From Achatina immaculata (Eukaryota > Mollusca > Gastropoda > Stylommatophora > Achatinidae), in contig CM019716.1 of the NCBI GenBank assembly GCA_009760885.1, positions 3,043,501-3,107,500 on the forward strand: a DNA stretch of 64,000 bases, in the 5' to 3' direction. Below the pieces are notes generated by a model. That model had not been told where the DNA came from, searched no databases, and saw only the letters and a list, made by a program, of their open reading frames with translations. The position numbers and the translations under genes are program-made. Below are positions 27,201 through 39,200 of this stretch, piece by piece (position 1 is the first letter of the stretch; each line of letters begins with the position of its first letter).

Positions 27201-30200
27201 TGCTTAGCACAGGTCTGCGAGTTATGCATTGTTAATAAAAAAACCTTGCAGGAATATAATAGGATGCGAATTTTTGTTTGAAAGGGAGCAGAAGTATATT
27301 TTGCCTCGTCACACAGGACAATAGGTAAGACATGAAGTGACCGCTTGTGTATCTTATATCCTTCCCGTGCCGTTAAACGTCACATAGGGCTCGCAATGTG
27401 TTCGCCAATATTTCCTTTCTTCGGCGAGTCTATCAACCTCATCAAGGGATTTTATGCCTGTTAATTTGGCCTCTCTTAACAGTGTCCTCTTCAGAGTTTC
27501 ACGCGGTCTGCCTCTTTTTCTGTGTGTATGCGTGACAAGAAATCAGTCATGCGAACATGGCACACTTACAGTCATAGTTTAGTTTTGTACCCGGATGTAC
27601 AGCGATTATGTCGTTAGCGCTGGATTATGTTATGATTTGGTCAAGTCAGTGCTCCCATCTGTGTCACTTTTCACCAGCCCGCACAGTTGCGCGACGGGTC
27701 TTGTACGTCCAGCGTCTTTTTCTTGTAATGTGACAGATGCGGCCCATGAGCTTGAATAATTTGATGCTTTTAGTGGTACATCTTCAGTGTATGGGGAGAA
27801 AACAGGCTGTTTCTAGCATTCTCTAGAATAAAGAGTATATTTGTGTAGTTAATAATAATAATAATATGTGATAATTGTAACTAATCATTACTCCAAGGCA
27901 AGTCATTTTTTCATATCTATACAATTTTGGAACTTGGTTATCTGCTGTCGTGGCGGTTTGACCGAAATGACAATGTAACAAATACTTCTCGGAGTGGAGC
28001 CCACAGAGAAGCTCACTAGAAAAGCGTTATCGTCATGTCCTTGAGTGAATGCTTCGCTACGATAGTCAGCTGTCACAACCACACTTCAAAGCTAGCACGT
28101 GACATGAGTGACCTGTTTGCTGCTACAGCATTCTGAACACGCCAGCTATAACTCGTGAGAACGTTCTTTGACTTCAAGTTCGATGTTCGGAATTAAAAGT
28201 GAGCAAAGGTTTTGAGCAAGAGGGGTAGGCGATAAGTTTATGGTGTGTGTGCTGGTGATGTAGGACGTAGCACGCAGGGCGCGCGAGTTCTTTAGATGTC
28301 ATTTGGAGGTCAGTGATCAGACACATGTCCTTCCCGACTGTTGTGAGGATTTACTTTGAGTTGTGGTTGCCTCTCAGGGCTGTTCTGCTCCATCGCTGGC
28401 TTGTTGAACGTGAGTACATACACGCTTTACTTTTTACTCTGAGACCTTGCTGTGGCAGCTATATAAACTAATCTTCACACTACGCACATGAAACAGTACA
28501 ATAGAGTTATATAATATCCGTAGATTAATTAACACGGCGCTGCACGTAGGCGCGATCTGTTTGCGCGTATAGCTTGAAGATGAATCGGGGCCTACCTGTA
28601 GCTTCAGTCTGAGTGAAAATAAGTCGTATGTGAAGGGGACCGATCATTTTGGTCGCAGTAGTAAATTAATCGCAGGTTTACAGCATCCGTATGGAGAACC
28701 TTTTTATAATAACTGCCTGTTGCATTAGAGTGTGTCAAGTTCTGTCGCTCCCCCAACGAAGTGCAGTCAGGGCACATAACTACGCATGTCCCTAGAGTTT
28801 TCAGAGTAACTTACCTTTGAGAGATTGCAGAACAAATGTAGTATGTAGCAGTGTATGATACATGAGCCGCCTGGTCTGGGAATAACAACACAAAGTACAT
28901 TGGTTTATCATGTATCTTCCTCGTGCATGTTAAATAATAGCTTTTTTTTAAATTTTGTATAATAATGTTTAATCTTCCACACTGACAGCATGGAGTGGAT
29001 TTTTTTTTGGCTTTTTTTTGTTCATTGAATTGTTGATTTGTATTTGTCCTCACATTCAGCCATAAACCTGGGATCTTTCTTTTGAAACTAAACTTTTGTG
29101 TCTAAATCTTCATTGACAATTTGTCTATGCATGGATTTTATTGTCAGGCTGTTTTTTTTTTTTAATTCTAAATGCATATGAGAATGTGTTTTAAATGTTT
29201 TTTTTTTGTTTTTATTTTTAATCTTATTGAAAACATGGCTGGTGATGGTAGTATTTCATTATCTTCTGCTACTTGTGATTTTAGAAAGTTAAATGGTGTA
29301 TTTTCTTAACTTGAAAATTATGTTTATCTTTTTCATTCACCATTTAGTGAATATTTTTTTCTGATGTGTGTGAACAATTTCTATAAATTACATAGAGGTA
29401 CAAAGTTATGTTTAACTCATCATTTTATACACGATATTGTTTCATCAACATCAGTGTTATAGATTCTTATTTAGTGTCAGGCATGCCAGGGGAACATCAT
29501 TTTTATATGGAAAAAAATAATAATTTGGAATGAAAAAGCTAAGTACCATGATATTAAATATTGTGAGATTTGAAGTGGAATCTCAGACATGATTCTGCAG
29601 GCAGTAAACATAATTGTTTTTATCCTTCAGTGTGTCCATAAGGTACATACAGTAGTCAGTATCGTCCATTGTGACTAGTGATGATAGTCATAGTGTAACA
29701 CACATACACACATGTATGATACTAGGTATGTGTAAATGTTAGATGTTGTTAAATGGATCAGCTGAGCTGGTTGTGCTTTTGAAGCCATTGCCAAGTCTGT
29801 GCCGTCCGTACATAAATAAATGTAGTGCTCTGTGCATCTGTTGCAGGTTGTAACATTGTGCATCTGTTGCCGGCTGTAACATTTTTATAACCAGTTTTGG
29901 GTATGCAGCTTGACCAATTCTCCTCAGCTCAGTGTGCAATGCATTGTTGGAAGAAACATTCCTTTCTTTCATTATTGAAAGAAATCTTTCCTTTTTTTTT
30001 TTTTCGTTATTGAGGGGAGCATTTCTTTTGTTTATTATTGAAGGAAACCATTCTTCTGTTCTTTATTGGAGGAAACCTTTCTTTCACAGCATTTAATTTT
30101 GAACAATTTGACTAGCAGGGATCGACAGTCCTTTTATGTCTTCCCTTTGGAAGCTCAGATCTTGATCCAGAAGAAGGATCTGATGCCAGATAAGCAGTTT

Positions 30201-33200
30201 ATGCTGCTACTAACTTTGCACAGATCAACATTCAGTTAAATCATGTTATGATCAGTGAGCAGATTACACTTTATATAAAGTTGCTGAAGAATGTTAATTA
30301 ATAATGTATACATTGCAAAACTTTCAACATAGGTCATGAGTAAATCACACAGAATGAGACAAATATAAAGAGCAGATTATGAACAAAGATTAATGCATTT
30401 TATGAGGTACACAACATATTTGTTATGTAGGTCAGTAGTTTTTCGAGTTGCGGACCTCTGATGACAGTGATAGTTTGCCACATCTGCACAACACCGCCCT
30501 TCCATTTGATATTAAGTTAAAATCTGTCAGACATTTATAGTTTTCTGCTTAATCTATATTTGCTACATGGGCCCATGCAAATGACCCTTGGTGGGTCCCA
30601 GGTTTGAAACTCCTAATTTAGGCAATAAATATTTTACATCTACATTAAAATTAATTTTGATCCATTAGAATCATCATTTGTAAAATGACCATCATTAAGG
30701 TAATGATTGGACTGTATCATTTATAAAATGACCATCATTAAAATAATGATTGGACTGTATCATTTATAAAATGACCATCATTAAGATAATGATTGGACTG
30801 TATCATTTATAAAATGACCGTCATTAAGGTAATGATTGGACTGTATCATATGTAAAATGATTACAAGATGAACTGTGTAGCGTGATATTGGCTTTTCCAT
30901 TGCATCACGGACAGAGTCGGATGAACAGTCCGTTGCATCAGTTAAAGAGGAGGAGATTTTAAAATCTTCCAAGGTCAGCTCAGAGGAGGCATACTCTGCT
31001 CTGAGAGCTGGACTCGCATCAGAATCCCAGGAAGTGCAACGACGACATCTGCCAGATAGACCTCATGTGACATTTGCAGGTAGATTAGTGTGTGCCATTT
31101 CATTTGTGTGCGCACACGCCCAGCTTTTGGAGTTTGCTGTTTGGGTGTTGCCAGCATGAATTGGCCATTATGCCTTGGTTAATGCATATAAATTACCTAA
31201 TTTGAGGGCCTGGTGTTTTGATTCATTTATTAACAGTTTTGCTACATACTTATACTATTAAAATGTGATGGGAATTGTTTTTCTGATTTGCTTTTTTTTT
31301 TTTTTTTGTTGGTTTAATATTCTGCATGTGTCCTGGAAAATCTGTATGCTGTACTTTAAGAAAATTCTGGTTTATTTTCCAAATATTTTTTAGAAGAGTT
31401 TGTTTTCTTTACTAAAAAAAATGTTTTATTTCATATTTGGAGGAGTATGATTCTTTTTTCTTTTTTTTTTTCAAAAGAATTTCATTTTTTGAAAATTGAA
31501 GCGTTCATGCATTGGAATGTCACAGTGTGTTATATATGTGGTGTGGTCATTAGATGTATGATGTAGTTGTCAGTGGATATATGTGGTGTTTACATGGATG
31601 TGTGATATAGTTGTCAGTGGATATGTGTGGTGTGGACATGGGTGTGTGATATAGTTGTCAGTGGATATGTGTGATGTGGACATGAGTGTGTGATATAGTT
31701 GTCAGTGAATATGTGTGGTGTGGACATGGGTGTGTTATATAGTTGTCAGTGGATATGTGTGATGTGGACATGAGTGTGTGATATAGTTGTCAGTGGTTAT
31801 GTGGTGTGGACATGGGTGTGTGATATAGTTGTCAGTGGATATGTGTGGTGTGGACATGGGTGTGTGATATAGTTATCAGTGGATGTGTGATGTAGTTATC
31901 AGTGAATGTGTTATGTAGTTATCAGTGAATGTGTGTGGTGTGGACATGGGTGTGTGATATAGTTATCAATGAATGTGTGTGGTGTGGACATGGGTGTGTG
32001 GTATAGTTATCAGTGGATGTGTGTGGTGTGGACATGGGTGTGTGATATAGCTGTCAGTGGATATGTGTGGTGTGGACATGGGTGTGTGATATAGTTATCA
32101 GTGAATGTGTGTGGTGTGGACATGGGTGTGTGATATAGTTATCAGTGAATGTGTGTGGTGTGGACATGGGTGTGTGATATAGTTATCAGTGAATGTGTGT
32201 GGTGTGGACATGGGTGTGTGATATAGTTGTCAGTGAATGTGTGTGGTGTGGACATGGGTGTGTGATATAGTTATCAGTGAATGTGTGTGGTGTGGACATG
32301 GGTGTGTGATATAGTTGTGAGTGGGTATGAAAGTTATTTCTCATAGTTGTTAGTAATCATAAGCTTTTTTTCGAGGTGATGGGCATCACAGAATTTTTAC
32401 ATGTTTATTCTTCTTTGAATATCAGGGATGTGTTGTAGATTGCTGGAAACTCTATTCTATTTATAACATTACCAATGTCAGTGTGCATTTTTATTTAAAC
32501 TCCAAAAGACCATTTTTTAAGTGTCTTGATAGCTCACATTTTAGCAACATTTACCCTGTCTACTGCTACTAACCGCTCTTTAGCACATAGTTCAGTTTGT
32601 TTAAATGTTTACAATGCCATAATGTCATATTGTAGGTGAAAATGAGCATGTTATGAAAGCAAATGAGTTGGTAGAATAAATGACTGAAATTTTGGTGAAC
32701 CAAAATCTGTAGATGATGACTGTTCATTTTTCCAGTTTTTGTGAAAGATTTGCCCCTTATGTCTGTTCATTAGTTAGATTTATAAAGGAATGAAATATTG
32801 ACATGGATTTGTCAAATTAGTTTCAAAAGAAAGATGAAGCTGTGTTCTAACTAGCTGCTACAGATGTAGATCAGTGCCGTGTGTGCTGTAAGATGTACAT
32901 ATACACCAGATGGATAAGGATATGTAGAAAATACACTTTTTAGTGGTTATTCTATTTCTGCTGAAAGACAGTCTCAGATAGCATCCCTTTAAACAGTCAA
33001 AATCAAGCTACAGATTGCTGACCTCCCCTGAACCCTTAACACTTTCCGTCACATATTTATCACTTTGTTTTGCACTGGCATGGAATCTGAGAATTTTGTT
33101 GTGAAATTTTGACTCATTTTCACCCTTTTTTTTTTTGTTCTAAGTAAAATCTAACACGTGCACGTGACAAACAGTATGTGTAGGCTGCAGCATCCTGTGA

Positions 33201-36200
33201 TATCTTTGGTGATCTTCATGCAGTCTGCTCTTCTCCCTGTTTACCTGTTTGACTGTCCCATTGGTTGCAGTGTTTGGGCTAAGCATGTTTGAACCCATCT
33301 TGCTTTCAGACCAGCCGGCCAGCATCGAGCCAGAGGAGAGGTACCAGGAGTATGAGGAAGACGAGCAAGTTCTCACCCCTCCCCCGAGCCCTACAGAGAA
33401 AGTGGACGCAGGTAGAGAGTCAAACTTTTGTCAGACTGTTATAAGTAGTTTCAGGTCATATCTTCTGCTTATTAGGTTTCCATTCTAAACATTTCGTTTT
33501 AAAACCTAATAATTAGATGCTTTCCATGTGATATGATTTTTCAGGCTCCATTGAAAGATTTAAGTTATCTTTCTAAACATTTTGTTTTAAAACCAAATAA
33601 TCAGTCACTTGCCATATGGTTTTTCTAAATCCCCCCATCTTTGAAAAACTGGAAACAGGTGAAGAATAACCCTAATTTTATGATGATATTAGCAGTTTTT
33701 TTCTTGTGTGTTAGGTTTTCTTTACAAACATTTTGTTTCATTTTTCTTTCTTTACAAACATTTTGTTTCAAAGCCAGTTGATTGATTATCTATCAGATCC
33801 TTGCTGTTCAGTTTATGAAATAACCACAGTTATCTGACATTTGCTAATACTTTCATGGTTAAAGAGTGGCTGTTTGTAACAGTTCCTATGTTGTTGTTTG
33901 CTGGGTTGTCTTGCTTCTGACATCAGACAGTTTATTCTGGGACATGGTTATTATATTTTCCAACATCTTTAAATGCGTGGTTTTGATCTGTCCATTGTTT
34001 TTGGGTCCTCTGGGTTTTTCCTTTTTTTTTTTTTTAATTTGTTTGTTTATTTTGTTTTAATTCCTTTGCTTTAATTTACTCTGTTTTAACATTATCTGAC
34101 AGATATTTGTGCTCTGTTTTAACATCTGACAGATATTTGTGCTCCGTTTTTAACATCCGACAGATATTTGTGCTGTGTTTCAACATTTTCTGACAGATAT
34201 TTGTGCTGTGTTTCAACATTTTCTGACAGATATTTGTGCTGTGTTTCAACATTTTCTGACAGATATTTGTGCTCTGTTTTAACATTATCTGACAGATATT
34301 TGTGCTGTTTTAACATATGACATATTTGTGCTCTGTTTTAACATTATATGATACACTTGTGCTCTGTTTTAACATTATATGACGTATTTGTGCTCTGTTT
34401 TAACATTATGTGACAGATATGTATGCTGTTTTAACATTATCTGACAGATATTTGTGCTGTGTTTTAACATTATATGACGTGTTTGTGCTCTGTTTTAACA
34501 TTATGTGACAGATATGTATGCTGTTTTAACATTATCTGACAGATATTTGTGCTGTGTTTTAACATTATCAGACAGATATTTGTGCTGTGTTTTAACATTA
34601 TTGGACAGATATTTGTGCTGTGTTTTAACATTATTGGACAGATATTTGTGCTGTGTTTTAACATTATTGGACAGATATTTGTGCTGCCATAAACCATAAC
34701 AACTTACTGATCCAGTTACTATCTGTATTTTGCAGTATTGATAATATTTTACAAGTCAAACCTGCAATCCAGTGATGAAAAAAAAAAAAGGAAGCTTGAG
34801 ATTAGGAGAAAACATTTTGTGTTCAGGACATCAGTATTATCTCCTCCTTCCTGTTTCTCAGGCCATGGATCATACACTGAACATGTTTACAGAAAGGCTA
34901 GGATTAGTATCACTTGTAGTTTAACACAGTTCCAGCTCTGTTAAGTTAAATGCTAAAGAGGAATATGTCAGAAGACACTAATATTAAATTCTACGGCTCC
35001 TTCCAACTGTCAACTCCAAGATCAGCAGTGATCTGCTGTAACTAAAGCTAGCCTTCTTCTTCATGCTGGCAGTATAAACATTCAGCCTGTTGCATATTTT
35101 CCAGCTGAGCTATGATGTGGACACATTTGTCTTGGTGATGATGTTTTCAGTAACTACTTTTGTAATAAAACCCTCAAAAATACAGTATTCATTTCTCCAA
35201 CATTTCTGTTCCAGACTTTTGAGCTTCATCTCTCTCCCTCTCTCTCTCTCTCTCTGAACCTTAAATGCCCAGGGCACATGGGGCTTCCGCAAGGGTTTTT
35301 CACATATGCCTATCCTTGTCTTTTTTTCTGCTCTTGCCCAGGTGAGCCCTCTATTGCTCAGAATCCTTTCTGTTGTTCTTCTCCATGTCTCTTTTGGTCT
35401 GCCCTTACTTCTGTTCCCCTGTGGTGTCCATTTTAGTGGTATTTTTGGTAGTGAGTTATCAGTCATTCAGAGCACATGTCCCAACCATCGCCAGCATCTT
35501 TCCTCAATAATTGCTGTCAGTGGCTTCATCTGCATTTCTGCCAACAAGATGTTATTTCTTATGGTGCTTCATAACTTAGTGAAAATTATGTTTGTTGTGT
35601 GGTAAGGGCAGGGAATATGGTTTATTGAGAGAGTAAGTTGGAGATTTGTACTAACTACACTTGAATCCGTTGTCCCATTTATGCTGCTGAAGAGGAGAGA
35701 AGTGATGATGAAGGACAGGAAATGACAGAAATAGTTGAAATTTACAGAGTTTGTGAGGATGGAAAAATATGGAAAACTATTCAGAAAACAACCACAATCA
35801 CCGCTGATGGCAGCACAGAACGAGTCTTAGTTCTAAAAGGTACTCCCGAAGTTAAAATTTTTCAACACGATTGGCAAGCCATAGAAATGGCATCCATCAG
35901 TTTTTTTTCTTTCTTCCCCCATCTCAGTGTTGTATTTTTTTTTAATATATTGGCACAAAATGCAACAAATGTTAGACCAACCCATTAGAATAAAGATAAA
36001 ATCCTTCCACAGTAAAACATTTCAAAGACTTTTCATTTTATCTTCTATCACTGTTGACCATCAGTTTATAATTCAGTAGTCTATATTCTGAATCTGTATA
36101 TTGTATGAGTGTTTGTTGCATTTTATTTTCTTACTATGAGGTTTATCTTTGTTGTACACTTTTTAATTCTTACTTTGTAGTCAAAGTACAATATTATTTT

Positions 36201-39200
36201 TACCTTGCAACTAGAGTAGTCTTATTCTTACCTTGCAGCTGAAGTACAATGTTATTTTTACATTGTTGTTGGTGTAGCAGTTGTAGGGTTTCATTGTGTA
36301 TGCTTATGAATGTAGTGGATAAACTTAGATACAAGATTTTAATATTTGGCTTAGAAGTTATGTAAAGTGTAGCAATCATTTTTTGTTATTAATAAATTTT
36401 TGTCACAGAGACAATATATGGAAGTTAAAAAAAAAACAATGGATATGAATTAGAGTTAACAAAAATATGAGTTGATTTTGAGTAGATATTAACAAAAATA
36501 TGAGTTGATTTTGAGTAGTTATTAACAAAAGTAAGAGAGTGCAAGCTAACAACAACAACAACAGCAACAAAAAGTGCAGAAATGGGGAATTAAATAGAGA
36601 TGAAGTATACAGCAGGGAAATGATCTAGCATAAGATTCAATGTGTGGCCTCATTTGTAAAGGGGATGCTTTGTTCATTTTTTTTAATTTTTGGGTCCCTT
36701 ATTGCTGCACAAGTGTGTCTGTTTCGGACTTGTTGAACTTTACCAGATAATCTCTATGTTTTTATCCAAAAGCAGATAATAACTGGACCCTCATTTTGTT
36801 GTAGTTTTTTCCCTCAATTTATTGCACCTTCATACCAGATGGCACTTGTGGCTTTTTATTTGTTTTGCTTTTTTTTTTTTGCACACATTTTGACAATTTT
36901 AAAAAAATCTTACATTATATACATAAATACAAGTTTTTGATTTAAGGAAGAGAACCCAAAAAAAAAAAAAAAAGCATGGCAGTTCTTATGATTGTATCTT
37001 ATTTTTATAGAATCCTTGTTGACTTTAAGGTACTTTGTTTTAAGTTTGTTGCTTTTTTAACTTGTGTTTTTAATGACTATGTTGTGTTTATTTACACAAC
37101 ATAAAATGTACTGCATGGCAACACAAGAGCGTTTTCTACAGCAGTGAATTGTGTGCTGTGCTGTTTGTGGGCCTTCCTTACACAGCACATGTTAGTTCTA
37201 ACTTAGCCACTTGTTTTTTAGTGCATCCTAGATTTCTGTGTGTATTTTCTCAAGATTTATTGTTTCCCTTTTAAGTAGGGTTAGAAATGTTTTGAGATAG
37301 TTGCTAGTTCATTAGAGGAGCATTTTAATCTTAATTCTCCAGCTTTTCCATGTCCACCAAATGAAATCTTACATTCATGGCTCTGATCTTTGTATGATTT
37401 TCTGGGTTTCTTTTCTTCACGTACTGACAGTCTTGCTTACAGTGATCCAGTTTATCTTGCTTTATAGGCAGGCACTCTCCATTTTCAGACCAACAGTATT
37501 TTGATATTATGTACTCAGCTGTGTTTTCACTGTCACTTTTCCTCAATACTTGTGTATCATGTACCTGTTTTTTTTTTTTATAGTCTTGAGGGCTGCAGAA
37601 AATGGATATCAAACATGAAAAGATAATCCACTTTTGCCTGTGCTGTTTCCAGCTTTGGCCTTTAACATTAACACCGGTTTGGAAGATGGATGATACATGA
37701 CACAGTTATATATATCCTGTTTAATTTTATTTTGAGAAGGCTTAAATTTTGTTTCATTTAATATGCATATGCTCTTTGTATTATGTTGCCCTCATAATTT
37801 AGGTCCAAAGTTTTACGAGAAATGGGGGATTTTAAAAAATATATGATATCAGTAATAAAATTATGTCAACAAGATTATCCAATAAATAACTTGTTTGTCC
37901 TTGTTTCATCCAGTAATTGCAGTCCGAAAGTTGTAGATATTATATATTGTCTACAAAGATATTTTACGGTTTTCTTGATACCCCACATAGTGATAGACTG
38001 TGATAGCTTAATATCATGTAATGATAGATTGTGATAGCTTAATATCACATAGTGATAGATTGTAATTAATTTCTGGAAATTCATCAAGGTGAGAATTTTG
38101 ACAGCATAAAGTAGGTATTTGTCATTCTTGTTTGTTTAATTTCTTTATGTTGTCAGTCATTCAAAAATTTATCCCAAAACCTTGGAAATCATTTCAGGTA
38201 TTTTAAATAATGATATTTTTTTATAATTTCAAGACTAATTTATAAAATTTGTCAGTATCATCATCAGAAATTTTTTTAAATAGCAAAAGATGTAGAAGTG
38301 CAAAATGTTTGTACCAAACAGACAGAATAATAATCTACTTAACTATTTCAAGTTTAATGAAGAAACCGGGACATGGTAACCATTACATTTTCATGATTGT
38401 TGGGGTTATTACCATTATAACAGTGTATTTGAATTTCCTTGTTACTCTGTGCATAGAACACTTTATCAGGTTTAGATGCTGCAAAATTTCCATGATCATT
38501 GTTTGGCCACAGTATTGAGGCATGCCTTGGAGATTTTATGGATTCAGTTTCAGACTGCCCATTTTTTTGGCTTCTTTTTGTCTCAGTGCGTATAAAAACC
38601 TAAAATCATCCTTACACTATATTCTATTAAGTGTGCAGTCAGCTGAGTCTAAAGAAAAATAACTGACAAATTCAAACTACTTTATTGCTAAGAATGTAAT
38701 TCTTCATTTTAGGGACCATTGTACATTTGTTAATAGGTCTAATTACAGTATAATAGTAATGGAAAAGTTGAGATATTGTGAGAATTGTCAGAATGTAACA
38801 TGGAGACAAAGTGTTCAAATGTAGTAAGCATATTGGTGCCAGTTTATGAGATGTTGTCACCAAAAACTATCAGAAGAAGGAGCAAACATGAATAATTTGA
38901 GACAAAACACAAAAATCTGTGAAGTGCAATAAAGTGAAGCAGAATACAGTGAGGTATGCCTGTATGTACAGATCAGTAAACTGTAAACAGTTTTGCTAAA
39001 GGTATTGGTATGGCTTGACTAGTTACATCATTAAATGTCCTAAAAGTCCATGTTAGTTTTTTAATGCATGCTTTGTTTATATTCTGAAGTTCAGACAGTG
39101 TTAATAATTAACTGTACATTAGTTATAGTTAATAGTTTTGTAGTCTGTGCAAAAAAGTTACAAATCATGTTGACTGCTGCACTTGTACATCCCGCAGAGG

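Noticed and set aside
34076..34699. Repeat proteins on both strands (HSTNICQKMLK and LCCVLTLSDRY)
   Set aside because: Both strands are open because the repeat unit is 33 bp; not protein coding.
37331..37612. 93-codon - strand frame with ordinary amino acid composition
   Set aside because: No recognisable family, no splice or promoter context, in the middle of an intron; chance length is plausible in AT-rich DNA.
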